The notes under the pieces are model-generated. The model searched no databases. It was not told the DNA's origin and worked only from the letters and a program-made list of their open reading frames with translations. A stretch of DNA of 64,000 bases, from positions 930,001 to 994,000 of the forward strand of contig CAVSBZ010000007.1 in assembly GCA_963726315.1 (NCBI GenBank), in the 5' to 3' direction. Made by a program: the position numbers and the translations under genes. Positions 33,718-43,290 of this stretch are shown in pieces. This stretch comes from FEB-25 sp963726315 (GTDB taxonomy: Bacteria; Chloroflexota; Anaerolineae; Anaerolineales; UBA4823). Position 1 is the first letter of the stretch. Each line of letters starts with the position of its first letter.

Positions 33718-36492
33718 ATGTCGTCAATTTCAAAACTAACTGACCTGGGTCAGTCTATTTGGTACGATTATATGGAGCGCCTCATCCTGGTGAACGGTGA
33801 ACTGGCTGCGCTGATCAATCAGGGTGATATTAGGGGATTAACCTCTAATCCGAGCATTCTTAACCATGCAATAGCTAAATCGAAAGACTATGATTCTGCA
33901 TTGATCCCGATGGCATGGGCGGGATACGACGATAAAAAGATCCTTGAGCAATTGATGATTGAAGATATCGAACGCGTAGCAGATTTATTCAGACCTTTGT
34001 TTGATAAGACTCACTGTGGCGATGGGTTTGTCAGCCTGGAAGTTCGACCCGATCTGGCATACGAAACAGAGAAAACAATCGTTGAAGCACAACGCTTGTG
34101 GGATATTGTCAATCGCCCTAACGTGATGATTAAAATTCCAGCAACAAAACCAGGACTTACTGCTATTCGACGATCGATTGCATCTGGGATCAATATCAAT
34201 ATCACCCTGATATTTTCCATCGACCGGTACAAGGAAGTTATGGATGCTTACCTTTCCGGTTTGGAAGATAGGCTCAAAGCTGGAAAACCGATTGACCAGC
34301 TCAATTCAGTAGCATCTTTTTTTGTCTCGCGGATTGATTCCAAGGTTGATAAGTATCTTGAGCCAATCATCCAATCATCTGGCAAGGAAGCTCCGATTGC
34401 CAAAGCACTGTTGGGAAAAATTGCCATCGCAAACGCGAGACTGGCATATGAGGAATTTCGTAAGGTGTTTGAGAGCGAACGCTTTCAGAAAATACAAGCA
34501 AAAGGAGCGAAATTACAACGTCCCTTGTGGGCTTCAACAAGCACCAAGAATCCAGCTTATCCAGACACGATGTACGTGGATGAACTCATCGGAAATCACA
34601 CAGTCAATACCGTTCCACCGCAAACCTTGGATGCCTTCCGCGACCACGGCAAGGTCAAGCTAAGCATTGAAAAGAACCTTGACCAGGCGAGAAAAGATTT
34701 TTCCGATCTTGAATCAGTCGGAATATCGATGAAGAAGGTGACCCAGGAGCTGGAAGAAGAAGGAGTGCAGACTTTTTCAGAATCATACAATTCCCTGATC
34801 GCCTCTGTAAAAATTCGGCGAGAAGCAGCCTTGGTCGAACTAGGACCATTAGCGAAGGCGGTATCTGGGCGAATTTCCAAATTTGAGGCAGATAAATTTT
34901 TAAGCCGATTCTATTCATTGGATGGTTCTCTTTGGACAAATGATCCAAAGGGTCAGGAGGAGGTACGCATCCGAATGGGTTGGCTGAACTTGCCCGAATC
35001 GAGCAAGGCGCTGCTGGCTGGATTAATCAAATTTACCAAGGAAATTAATACCGCCGGTTACACACAAGCATTGTTATTAGGGATGGGGGGTTCATCTTTA
35101 GCCCCCGAGGTTGTGAGCCTGATTTTTAAAGAAGCAGGTGGATTAAAACTAACAATTCTTGACTCTACAGATCCAGCCCAGGTGCTGCGAGCCGCCAAGA
35201 AGAATCCGGTGGGAAAAACATTGTATATCGTATCCAGTAAATCTGGCGGAACGGCAGAAGTAAATGCCATGCTGGATTATTTTTGGGAACGGGCAATCCG
35301 CTCGGTTCATGACAAGGCTCCCGAACATTTTATTGCCATCACCGATCCGGGTACTTCTCTAGAGAAACTGGCTTTCGAGCGAAAGTTCCGCAAGATATTC
35401 CTGGCGGATCCAAAAGTTGGCGGGCGATACTCAGCTCTGACGGCGTTCGGGTTAGTACCGCTGGTCTTGATGGGCGTTGATGCCGGGAAAATCCTTGAAT
35501 GCGCATCCTGGATGATGTCGGAATCCAGCAAAAGCCAGCCGATTGGGCGCAATCCCGGTGTCGTATTAGGAGCGGTGGTTGGAGAGGCTGCAGTCGATGG
35601 CAGAGATAAATTGACTTTCATTGCAGACCCAGAAGTTGTCTCATTTGGGACATGGTTAGAGCAACTTGTTGCAGAGAGTAGCGGTAAGATGGGAAAAGGG
35701 ATTCTACCAGTTTCTGGAGAAGAACCAGCAAAGCCAGATTTATATGGGAAAGACAGGCTATTTATATATCTACGGCGTTCTGGCATGTATGACGACAGGA
35801 TAAATCTTCTACGGAAAGCCGGAAACCTGGTATTAACACAGGATTTTACCGATAATTATGCATTGGGTGCAGAGTTTTATAAATGGGAGTTGGCGGTAGC
35901 CACAGCATGTTCAATTATTGGGGTAAATGCTTTTGACCAGCCAGACGTCCAAGATAGCAAGAACCGGACCATTGAAAAAATTACGTACTTCAAGGAGCAC
36001 CATCAGTTTATCGAAGATAAACCTTTTATGGATGAAGAGGGGATTTCCTTATATGGAAATCATCACACGGATGAGAAGGGATTAAAACAGGTTGTGAATA
36101 AATTCCTTGCTTCAGGTGTACCAGGGGATTATGTTGCCATAAATGCCTATCTCATGCGAGATGCCAAGAGTGTTTCAAATTTACAGAAACTGCGCTCCTG
36201 GATCAGAGATCAAACGAGATTGGCAACAACTGTTGGATTTGGGCCTCGCTTCCAGCATTCAACTGGTCAGTTGCACAAGGGTGGAGCCAATAACGGCTTA
36301 TTCCTGGTCATCACCGCTGATTCGAAGACTGATGTGGAAATTCCAAACGAAGGTCTAAGTTTTGGTACTTTAGAGAATGGGCAGGCGCTCGGTGACATTG
36401 AAGCGTTAGAGGCGCGGGGGAGACGTGTTTTACGGATCCATCTTGCAGGATCGGAGCTTCTAACTGCCCTGGTAAATAAATTAACTGCATAA
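33718..36492 (+). CDS. Bifunctional transaldolase / glucose-6-phosphate isomerase
   Basis: 924 residues. Residues ~1-370 are transaldolase: GLTSNPSILNHAI, FVSLEVRPDLAYET, the Schiff-base lysine in NVMIKIPATKPGL, and INITLIFSIDRY. Residues ~400-924 are a phosphoglucose isomerase: LLGMGGSSLAPEV, SSKSGGTAEVNAMLDYF, VGGRYSALTAFG and a C-terminal FGPRFQHSTGQLHKGG. The fusion (PF00923 plus SIS-type PGI) is known from Chloroflexota and some other bacteria and ties the pentose phosphate pathway to glycolysis. It is the last gene of the operon and is followed by a strong terminator. Confidence 0.95.
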   Translation: MSSISKLTDLGQSIWYDYMERLILVNGELAALINQGDIRGLTSNPSILNHAIAKSKDYDSALIPMAWAGYDDKKILEQLMIEDIERVADLFRPLFDKTHCGDGFVSLEVRPDLAYETEKTIVEAQRLWDIVNRPNVMIKIPATKPGLTAIRRSIASGININITLIFSIDRYKEVMDAYLSGLEDRLKAGKPIDQLNSVASFFVSRIDSKVDKYLEPIIQSSGKEAPIAKALLGKIAIANARLAYEEFRKVFESERFQKIQAKGAKLQRPLWASTSTKNPAYPDTMYVDELIGNHTVNTVPPQTLDAFRDHGKVKLSIEKNLDQARKDFSDLESVGISMKKVTQELEEEGVQTFSESYNSLIASVKIRREAALVELGPLAKAVSGRISKFEADKFLSRFYSLDGSLWTNDPKGQEEVRIRMGWLNLPESSKALLAGLIKFTKEINTAGYTQALLLGMGGSSLAPEVVSLIFKEAGGLKLTILDSTDPAQVLRAAKKNPVGKTLYIVSSKSGGTAEVNAMLDYFWERAIRSVHDKAPEHFIAITDPGTSLEKLAFERKFRKIFLADPKVGGRYSALTAFGLVPLVLMGVDAGKILECASWMMSESSKSQPIGRNPGVVLGAVVGEAAVDGRDKLTFIADPEVVSFGTWLEQLVAESSGKMGKGILPVSGEEPAKPDLYGKDRLFIYLRRSGMYDDRINLLRKAGNLVLTQDFTDNYALGAEFYKWELAVATACSIIGVNAFDQPDVQDSKNRTIEKITYFKEHHQFIEDKPFMDEEGISLYGNHHTDEKGLKQVVNKFLASGVPGDYVAINAYLMRDAKSVSNLQKLRSWIRDQTRLATTVGFGPRFQHSTGQLHKGGANNGLFLVITADSKTDVEIPNEGLSFGTLENGQALGDIEALEARGRRVLRIHLAGSELLTALVNKLTA

Positions 36493-36506
36493 TCAGGTAA
36501 ATATCG

Positions 36507-36548
36507 AAATCCGCCGGAGATGAGGTTTTCTCACACCGGCGGATTTTA
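36507..36548. terminator. Bidirectional intrinsic terminator
   Basis: Perfect 11-base stem AAATCCGCCGG (36507-36517) and CCGGCGGATTT (36536-36546) with T and A runs on the outer sides. It separates the converging transaldolase/PGI and acyl-CoA ligase genes and could serve both. Confidence 0.85.
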
Positions 36549-36566
36549 TTATCAGTCAAACCTCAT

Positions 36567-38267
36567 TTAATTATTAACGATAATTTTTTCCTTTTGTTCA
36601 TTGTGCTCCCTTACCAACTCGCGCCGGAGAACTTTCCCGACTGTCGTCTTGGGGAGCTCTGTTCTAAATTCAACCTGTGTGGGGACTTTGAAGGGTGCCA
36701 TATTTTGTTTGCAGTAGTCACGGATTTCCTCTTCCGAAGCATCCAGTCCGGGTTTTAATACAACCCATGCTTTTACCGTTTCACCTCGATATGCATCCAT
36801 GACACCAGCTACACCGACTTCGAGCACTTTCGGATAGGTGGAAATTACCTCCTCAACTTCTCGTGGCCAAACCTGATATCCACCTGGCTTGATCAATTCC
36901 TTCTTACGGTCGACAATATAGAAATATCCATCTTCATCCATTTTAGCTATGTCACCGGTATACAGCCAGCCATCACGGATGGTGTTGGCTGTCTCGGTAG
37001 GCATATTATGGTAGCCTTTCATCACCTGCGGACCTTTGATACACAGCTCACCTTGCTCACCAATTTTGAGCGGTGTAACTCCATCATCCAGGCTTATGAT
37101 GCGGCAATCAACATCAGGCAATGGCAGGCCGATTGAACCGGTGCGAATTTCTCCATACAGCGGGTTACAATGGGTGGCTGTAGGTGCTTCTGATAATCCG
37201 TACCCTTCGACTAATTTCCCACCCGTTAACGCTTCAAATTTCTCCTTGGTTTCGCGCATCAATGGAGCTGAGCCGGAGATGCAAGCCTTTATCGAGCTAA
37301 GATTGTATTTGCCGGCGATTACATCAGGGCTGTTATTGATGGCGTTGTACTGCGTGGGAACCCCAGGGAATATGGATGCTTTGTACTTCTGGATGCTGGT
37401 AAGTACATCTTTCATATCGCGAGGGTTGGGTACCAGAACCATCCCAGCACCGGTATGAATCGCAAACAACATACCTGCCACCATACCATACACATGGAAA
37501 AGCGGGATTGCCATCAGGACGGTCTCTTTTCCATCCTCTGCATCCGTTATCCAACTGCGTACCTGAAGTGCGTTGGCGACCAGATTGCGATGAAGTGCGA
37601 TTGCGCCTTTGGAAATCCCCGTGGTGCCACCACTGTATTGGAAGATGGCGATATCTTCTGGACTGATATCCAGTTTTGGTCGCTCTTTTGAAGTGTGACG
37701 CGAAAGCAAATCTTTGAACCAAATATCTCCTGTGGCTAACTCTACCCGGAAACCCATTTTTTTCTCTTTTACGAGGCCAAATAGGATTGCCGTGATGGGC
37801 GGGAAATAATCTTTTATATTGGTGACAATGATTTTCTTGATTTTCGTGTTCGGTTGAGCTTCTTTTATTACCTTGTAAAAATTGCTCATCACAAACATTA
37901 CCTCGATCCCGGCATCATTCACCTGGTGAATAATTTCCTTAGGCTTGTACAGCGGGTTCACCGATACCACAACCCCCCCAGCCTTAAGGATGGCAAAAAA
38001 TGTGAGTACAAATTGGGGTGTGTTGGGCATAAAAATACCAACCCGATCACCTTTCTTTACTCCCAGTTCTGCCACACCGGCAGCCAATCGATCGGTGAGC
38101 TCATTCATTTCACGATAGGTTAATACTGCTCCTTTAAAATAAGTGCATATGCTATTTGGATATTTTTTGGCTGAATCTTCCAATAATCCAAACAGCGGAA
38201 TCGGTGGGTATTCGATATGATGAGGTACACCTTTATCGTAGAGCTTAAACCACGGATAATCCTCCAT
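36567..38267 (-). CDS. Long-chain fatty acid-CoA ligase (AMP-forming)
   Basis: 566 residues of the ANL superfamily. AMP-binding P-loop YSGGTTGISKGAIALHRN, adenylate motif YGLSEAPTATHCNP, YTGDIAKMDEDGYFYIVDRKKELIKPGGYQV hinge region (hinge Asp and core Lys) and the catalytic lysine near the C-terminus in PKTTVGKVLRREL. It activates fatty acids as acyl-AMP and then acyl-CoA. The start MEDYPWFKLYDKGVPHH is typical of FadD-type ligases. Single gene with 123 bases between it and miaA; no beta-oxidation genes nearby. Confidence 0.93.
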   Translation of the reverse strand: MEDYPWFKLYDKGVPHHIEYPPIPLFGLLEDSAKKYPNSICTYFKGAVLTYREMNELTDRLAAGVAELGVKKGDRVGIFMPNTPQFVLTFFAILKAGGVVVSVNPLYKPKEIIHQVNDAGIEVMFVMSNFYKVIKEAQPNTKIKKIIVTNIKDYFPPITAILFGLVKEKKMGFRVELATGDIWFKDLLSRHTSKERPKLDISPEDIAIFQYSGGTTGISKGAIALHRNLVANALQVRSWITDAEDGKETVLMAIPLFHVYGMVAGMLFAIHTGAGMVLVPNPRDMKDVLTSIQKYKASIFPGVPTQYNAINNSPDVIAGKYNLSSIKACISGSAPLMRETKEKFEALTGGKLVEGYGLSEAPTATHCNPLYGEIRTGSIGLPLPDVDCRIISLDDGVTPLKIGEQGELCIKGPQVMKGYHNMPTETANTIRDGWLYTGDIAKMDEDGYFYIVDRKKELIKPGGYQVWPREVEEVISTYPKVLEVGVAGVMDAYRGETVKAWVVLKPGLDASEEEIRDYCKQNMAPFKVPTQVEFRTELPKTTVGKVLRRELVREHNEQKEKIIVNN

Positions 38268-38390
38268 TGTTTTCCTCCTTCGAGCAAATGGCTGGTTGTT
38301 TGGTTAATAATAGTATAGATATTTCCAGGGTGAATGTCAATCAGGAAATCAATGAATTGACTTTTGGGAAGGAGAAAAAAGCAGACTATG

Positions 38391-39377
38391 TTATGAAACG
38401 GGTGATATGAACCAATCATCAACCATTTTCCTCATATCCTCGACCGTGTGGGTATTTACTTGAAACCAGTGAATATCCGGATCATCCGTTTTGAACCAAT
38501 TTGCCTGACGCCTGACATAGATCCTTGTACGGCGTTTGATTATTACTATTGCTTCATCCAGTGTAATTTTTCCTTGTAAATAGGCAATCACCTCGCCATA
38601 ACCAATAGCCGATAAAGTTGGTGAATCGGGCGAAAATCCCCGCTCTAATAATCGTTGAACTTCCCCGATGAAACCGGCAGCGAACATTTCCATTATCCGG
38701 TTGTCTATTCGCTGGTAAAGCTCAGTTCGAGGTCGGGTTAATCCTAACTGCAGGGAGCGATAAAGCTGGTGCCCTTTTTCCCTTTGATCGGAGAAACGCT
38801 TGCCTGAAGAAAGTATTACTTCCAGTGCACGGATAGTACGCCGAACGTTTGTTAGGTCGATAGAATTTGCTGCCACGGGGTCTAGAATTGCTAATTTAGA
38901 ATGGAGTACAGCGGGTCCAACATGCTTGGACCAATCGGTGAGGACTTTCCGTAGAAGCGGATCAGGCACCACCGTGGGAACCTTCCAACCTTCGATCACA
39001 GCGCGGACGAATTGTCCCGTCCCGCCGACCATTATTGGCAGGTTATGTTGTATATAAATATTGTGGATTGCTTTATTTGCTTCTAATTGGAAAAGAGCGA
39101 GGCTCCATATTTCATCCGGATCAGCTACATCGATCAAATGATGAGGAATACGAGCGCGTTCCTGAATTGTTGGTTTCGCAGTCCCGATATCCATACCACG
39201 ATAAAATAACCTCGAATCTGCGGAGACAATTTCTCCATCGAGCTTCTCAGCAAGCTGAATTGCTATCTCAGTCTTACCGACTGCAGTTGGTCCGAGGACA
39301 ACAACAAGTGGTATTTTCGGTTCTTCGATAGCCTCGGAAAAGTCCCCACCAGGTAAATCAGGCGATGACATTCTCAA
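38391..39377 (-). CDS. miaA: tRNA dimethylallyltransferase
   Basis: 328 residues. P-loop LGPTAVGKTEIAIQLAEKL, the MiaA signature DSRLFYRGMDIGTAKPT, VGGTGQFVRAVIEG, and C-terminal YGEVIAYLQG with RTRIYVRRQANWF. It adds a dimethylallyl group to A37 of tRNAs reading U-starting codons. The start overlaps yraN by 20 bases, so the two are coupled; in-frame ATG at 39371 is also possible. Confidence 0.95.
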   Translation of the reverse strand: MRMSSPDLPGGDFSEAIEEPKIPLVVVLGPTAVGKTEIAIQLAEKLDGEIVSADSRLFYRGMDIGTAKPTIQERARIPHHLIDVADPDEIWSLALFQLEANKAIHNIYIQHNLPIMVGGTGQFVRAVIEGWKVPTVVPDPLLRKVLTDWSKHVGPAVLHSKLAILDPVAANSIDLTNVRRTIRALEVILSSGKRFSDQREKGHQLYRSLQLGLTRPRTELYQRIDNRIMEMFAAGFIGEVQRLLERGFSPDSPTLSAIGYGEVIAYLQGKITLDEAIVIIKRRTRIYVRRQANWFKTDDPDIHWFQVNTHTVEDMRKMVDDWFISPVS

Positions 39378-39723
39378 AGTGATCGATCAATGGAGGTAAG
39401 CTCCCCGCTTGTATTTGAACTGTGATTACATCGATGCGCCAATCATTGGTGAGCTCTGGGTGCTGTTGAATATAATATTCAGCTGAATCGCGCATGTGCT
39501 CTCTCTTTCGAGAGGTAATTGATATTTCTGGTGGTCCAAGCGATTTGCTCCTGCGGGTCTTGACTTCAACAAAGGCGACCACACCATCAAGTGAGACGAT
39601 TAGATCAATCTCGCCATACGGGGAACGCCAATTCCTACCGAGGAAGGAATAGCCCTTTGCCTCAAGGTAGTTTGCAGCTATGGTTTCACCCCGACGTCCT
39701 AATGATTGTCCAGGGGATTTCAT
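39358..39723 (-). CDS. yraN: YraN/UPF0102 family nuclease-like protein
   Basis: 121 residues with the restriction-endonuclease-like core: LGRRGETIAANYLEAKGY, then the catalytic-type motif YGEIDLIVSLDGVVAFVEVKTRRS (Asp...Glu-x-Lys), and a C-terminal IDVITVQI. The family is widely conserved, with nuclease activity predicted and a possible role in DNA repair or recombination. The stop of the glycosyltransferase gene upstream overlaps its start by four bases. Confidence 0.92.
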   Translation of the reverse strand: MKSPGQSLGRRGETIAANYLEAKGYSFLGRNWRSPYGEIDLIVSLDGVVAFVEVKTRRSKSLGPPEISITSRKREHMRDSAEYYIQQHPELTNDWRIDVITVQIQAGSLPPLIDHFENVIA

Positions 39724-40919
39724 TCAAACCTATCAGGAAAATGGGTTAGTTTGTAGCGGGCACTTTTACTACGCGGTTTTGTCGCTTCAACAAGGCGCTG
39801 GTAATGTGAAAGGAGAGCACCGGTAGTAGTCTTTATATCGTATTTCTCTGATTCTTTTCGAGCTCGAAGCCCCATATCTCGCCGTAACTCATGGTTAGTC
39901 GCCATAAATATTAGCTTGGCGGTGAAAACTGCCAGGTCATCTGTGGTTACCAGGCCGGTAACACCATCTTCAATAATATCTTGCGTACCTGGAGCATCGA
40001 TCCCTAGGACGGGTAGTCCAGCAGCCATTGCTTCGACCGTGGATAAACCGAATGTTTCCGCACTTGACGGGGTCACAAAAATATCCGACGAGATTAGATA
40101 AGCTGGAATCTGTTTGTAATCGACTAAACCGGTAAAAAACACTTTAGAGGTGATTCCCATATGCTTGATCAATGTTTCTAAATTATCCCGTTCAGGGCCT
40201 TCTCCCACCAGGAGCAAACGCACATGATCATATGTCATGGCAACGCCATAAAAGGCTCTCAGGAGCAAGGGCAAGTTTTTTTCAGGCGAGAGCCGCCCTA
40301 CATAAATACAGATTACATCATTCTGTGAAAAACCAAATTGGGCACGGTCGAGGGGTTGAATTTCCTCGCGGTATGAAGTCAGGTCTACTCCATTTGGGAT
40401 GACTTCTACCGAAGCCTCCAGACCAAAATGATCTACTAATATTTTTTGCATGCTAAGTGATGGCACAATGACTAAGTCACAAGCCCGATAAAAAGGTGAT
40501 AAATATGCCTTGAGAGCTGCGTCACTGATCGATTCGGGTAGAAGGGGGACATAGGCCTGGGTCATAAGGTCGTAACGAGTATGGTTGGTAAAGACGATGG
40601 GAATGTTCCTGGGAGAACAATAACGCATCGCAAGGTTACCGCTGACAAAAGGATGGTGAACGTGGGTGATGTCCATCGAATACAGCAAGTGTCTTGCTTG
40701 AGAGTTGTAGCGGAGATTTAGATAAAAACCAGTATCTACAACAGCCAGCCCTGTTGTGCGAACAACATTCTTTTCATCATCAACAACTTCATCATCACCA
40801 AAAGTGAAGATAAATACATCATGACCTGTGTCTTCCAGCCAACGTTTGGTTAATTCGATGGAATTCGTCACCCCGCTAATATGTGGTTTATAAAGATCAG
40901 CCATCATGCCGATTCGCAT
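39720..40919 (-). CDS. Glycosyltransferase family 4
   Basis: 399 residues starting MRIGMMADLYKPHISGVTNS. GT-B fold: acceptor-side SGVTNSIELTKRWLEDTGHDV, HVHHPFVSGNLAMRY, then nucleotide-sugar domain CIYVGRLSPEKNLPLLLRAF and the E-x7-E region PSSAETFGLSTVEAMAAGLPV. It likely transfers a sugar to a lipid or polysaccharide acceptor, for example as a glucosyl- or mannosyl-diacylglycerol synthase. The ATG at 40919 is chosen because GAGGG precedes it and a promoter lies just upstream; the frame stays open to 41114 but that part overlaps the promoter and attachment-site region. Confidence 0.92.
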   Translation of the reverse strand: MRIGMMADLYKPHISGVTNSIELTKRWLEDTGHDVFIFTFGDDEVVDDEKNVVRTTGLAVVDTGFYLNLRYNSQARHLLYSMDITHVHHPFVSGNLAMRYCSPRNIPIVFTNHTRYDLMTQAYVPLLPESISDAALKAYLSPFYRACDLVIVPSLSMQKILVDHFGLEASVEVIPNGVDLTSYREEIQPLDRAQFGFSQNDVICIYVGRLSPEKNLPLLLRAFYGVAMTYDHVRLLLVGEGPERDNLETLIKHMGITSKVFFTGLVDYKQIPAYLISSDIFVTPSSAETFGLSTVEAMAAGLPVLGIDAPGTQDIIEDGVTGLVTTDDLAVFTAKLIFMATNHELRRDMGLRARKESEKYDIKTTTGALLSHYQRLVEATKPRSKSARYKLTHFPDRFE

Positions 40920-40937
40920 AGCACCCTCTATTGAATA

Positions 40938-40966
40938 ATCGTAAGCGATAGGTAGTAATACGTCAA
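40938..40966 (-). promoter_or_regulatory. Promoter of the glycosyltransferase-yraN-miaA operon
   Basis: On the minus strand TTGACG (plus 40961-40966), 17-base spacer, TACGAT (plus 40938-40943), 18 bases from the ATG at 40919. It lies just outside the left attachment repeat. Confidence 0.5.
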
Positions 40967-40971
40967 GGAAA

Positions 40972-40994
40972 TAATCCTTCTTGGTGATAAACCG
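40972..40994. repeat. Putative attachment site, left copy
   Basis: TAATC, then CTTCTTGGTGAT, then AA, then ACCG. The right copy at 50812-50835 has the same blocks with one extra T after TAATC and TT in place of AA. The exact shared core is 12 bases. It lies 123 bases beyond the recombinase stop. Confidence 0.6.
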
Positions 40995-41117
40995 CAATTG
41001 CATCGTTATAAGCAGGAATTGCGCATGATACTTCCAGCATCTACGCGTTATGTGATGCAATAAAACCTTCACATTAGGATATCCAATATTGCGCGTTCTC
41101 AACATCGTTTGCAACTT

Positions 41118-42564
41118 CTAGCCTTGACTTGATTTCTCGGCAAATTTCATGATGTAATCTTGCTGTTCATTTGTTAATTCAATCTGCTGTAATTCATTTG
41201 AAATTGATTCATGTTCTTTTTTCAATGAATTGTAATTCTTTGTCGCCTGTTCAATTTCATTCCGAAAAGTTACCAGCACAAAGTTATCATCATGTTTCCC
41301 CATTTCAGTTACCAACCGTTTGATTTTCAATTCTTCTTCTTCCATCAATCTAGTAATTGATTTAAGTTGCCTTTGCTTTGGGTCCACTTTTTCAGCTTGG
41401 CTTTCTATCATCTCATGCAATCCTTTTTCTAATGCGGTTGGATTGAGTAATAACTCTTGTAACCATTTCCAAACAGCATTTTCTGCTTTGTGAGCCACTA
41501 TATCAGTGGGAATATGGCCGTTTTTCTTCGCATCCCTATATTTCGCCAAGCTATTACCACACCGATAATATTTCTTATTATTTCCGCTTTCATATGTACG
41601 ATCAAATGCAATCATTACACCCCACATTCACCACAGCGAAAGAATCCGGATAATAGATAAATATTTTTGCTGTTACGCCTGGACAGCTCTTTATTTCTCG
41701 AAAAGCGCTCTTTTGCTTTATAAAATGTATCCGGCTCAATGATTTTTAATTCGGGCACTTCAATTGGAATCCATTTATCTTTCGGCTGGATAATTCGGGT
41801 TTCATCAATATATCTACTCTTACCATAATAAGTCCTGCCAGTATATATTTCATTCATTAGTATAGTTCTGATAGTAAACGGATTTCATTCATGAACAGAT
41901 CGTTTCGTTTGACTTGGTACAGCTGCACCGATCTTATTTAGATATTTAGATAATGACCGTAATGAAAGTGGGCTTCCAGTTCCATTGCCAGTTGTATATA
42001 GGTCAAAGATTTGCCGAACAACATGAGCTTCAACATCGTCTATTAGATACTTCGCTTCACTTCGCTTACCAATCTTCTTATATCCAAATGGGGGAATGCC
42101 ACTATATATAATGAATCCAGTTTTCGCGCTTGATTTCTGCCGCGGATAGAACCTTCCCGGATTTTTTCTCGCCAATATTCATTGAATACACCTTGAATAT
42201 TTTCCGTCATTCGATCCTCGGGGTTGTTTTCTAGCTTACCCCGGCTTACATAATGTATTTCAATATGGGCCTTATAAAACTCATCCCGCAAGATAAGGGA
42301 ATGTGCTAAATTACGTGTTAGCCGGTCTGATGCAAAAACAACGATTGCATCAACTTCCCCCTGTGCAATCATATCCCTTGCTTGGGATAATCCAGGGCGA
42401 TCAAGTTTCGCTCCGCTGTAATCTTCGGTAATCTTTTCTACCACAGTCATTTTATTTCTGTCAGCGTAAGCGACACACGCTTCAAGCTGGGATGGAATTG
42501 AAAAACCTTTTTCCATCTGTTCATCTGTGCTTACCCGTGCATATACTATTGCTCGTTTGCTCAT
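41118..42564 (-). pseudogene. Large serine recombinase (integrase), broken by two frameshifts and one nonsense codon
   Basis: Four pieces join into one integrase of about 480 residues. N-terminal resolvase domain with catalytic Ser12 (VYARVSTDEQ), SDRLTRN and the DNA-binding recombinase domain (GIPPFGYKKIG). A zinc ribbon follows (FFRCGECG...YYRCG), and a coiled-coil C-terminus (RLMEEEELKIKRLVTEMG). Lesions: one A missing from AAAA at 42121-42124, an in-frame TGA at 41885-41887 where a Trp codon would fit, and one G missing from GGGG at 41620-41623. Each repair yields continuous family-like sequence. As written, no functional integrase can be made, so the element should be immobile unless the indels are sequencing errors. 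Confidence 0.88.
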
Positions 42565-42578
42565 GGTAAATTCCTTCT

Positions 42579-42606
42579 GGGACCCAGCCTTTTCAAGCTG
42601 GGTCCC
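42579..42606 (-). promoter_or_regulatory. Strong hairpin just upstream of the recombinase ribosome site
   Basis: Perfect 10-base stem GGGACCCAGC (42579-42588) and GCTGGGTCCC (42597-42606), eight-base loop. On the minus strand it is followed by AGAAGGAAT and the recombinase ATG. No T run, so an attenuating or protective leader structure is more likely than a terminator. Confidence 0.6.
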
Positions 42607-42695
42607 CAGCTTGTCACTTACTCCGTTATTTCGGAAAGTCGCTTGATAGACGTCCGTAATTCGCTCATTCCCGCCTTTGTCAATCTACCGGATGT

Positions 42696-42875
42696 TTAAA
42701 CGCAGGACAAAATTAGATGGGCGGTAAACCAATCGTCAAAAAATTTTATTAACGATTTACCTCCTGCTTTTTCGATTGTCCTTGTAAGCTGATGAAATTT
42801 TTCAGCATCCACAAATTGATAAAGCTTTTCATATTCTGACTTTTCCACCCTGACAAAATCGTCATTATCGTTCAT
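42696..42875 (-). CDS. Small 59-residue element protein
   Basis: ATG at 42875 preceded by AGAGGGATGG; reads MNDNDDFVRVEKSEYEKLYQ, then FVDAEKFHQLTRTIEKAGGK and FFDDWFTAHLILSCV to a TAA. Acidic start, amphipathic helices, no recognised family. The same frame continues after the TAA as GRLTKAGMSELRTSIKRLSE to another stop at about 42611, so the protein may once have been longer. Confidence 0.55.
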   Translation of the reverse strand: MNDNDDFVRVEKSEYEKLYQFVDAEKFHQLTRTIEKAGGKSLIKFFDDWFTAHLILSCV

Positions 42876-42898
42876 TCCATCCCTCTTCCTGGGGAATA

Positions 42899-42924
42899 AA
42901 AAATACCCCGATATATCCGGGGCA
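42899..42924 (-). terminator. Intrinsic terminator on the minus strand
   Basis: CCCCG (42906-42910) and CGGGG (42918-42922) form a stem that on the minus strand is followed by TATTTTTT. It lies between the structured region at 43.0-43.3 kb and the small 59-residue gene. Confidence 0.6.
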
Positions 42925-42980
42925 TTTGAGTATGATAAAATTTATTCAGCCATTGACCGGCTTGCCCCGGTTGGTGGTTA

Positions 42981-43290
42981 GGGATCGGTTACCAGCCGAT
43001 CCCGCTTCATTAGTGAAGCTAATATTATTATATACCCAATTCCCCGAAATGCAATGTTATATAGTAACGAGTATGATTACTTTTAGTTAAGTGTTCAATT
43101 CGCCTTTTTTCTGCCAGCGTAACAATTAGACCCCGGCGGGAGGCGTAACCGGTTAGTTGGCGCCCTCCGCCGGGTATTGCAACTGGTTCCTATCAAACCA
43201 GGTACAACCATGACCCTGGAGGGTGGCCCAGGGGAAAGCTACCCTCCAGGTATTGCAGCTGGCTAACAGGGAGGAAAGCCAGGGGCAACC
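42981..43290 (-). ncRNA. Candidate structured RNA with two tandem hairpin units
   Basis: Non-coding 300 bases between the Pro-rich gene and the terminator. Unit A: a long stem (43132-43145 with 43161-43174), linker TATTGC, then CTGGTT/AACCAG (43183-43188, 43196-43201). Unit B: a perfect 10-base stem (43215-43224 with 43241-43250), the same TATTGC linker, then CTGGCT/AGCCAG (43259-43264, 43277-43282). The two small stems differ by a compensating T-A to C-G change. Further stems: GGGATCGG/CCGATCCC (42981-42988, 42996-43003) and GCTTCA/TGAAGC (43004-43019 region). The transcribed strand is assumed to be minus because the terminator lies there. Confidence 0.5.

Noticed and set aside
38120..38422. 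A 100-codon minus-strand frame bridging miaA and the acyl-CoA ligase
   Set aside because: Overlaps both real genes out of frame and has no plausible ribosome site or family.
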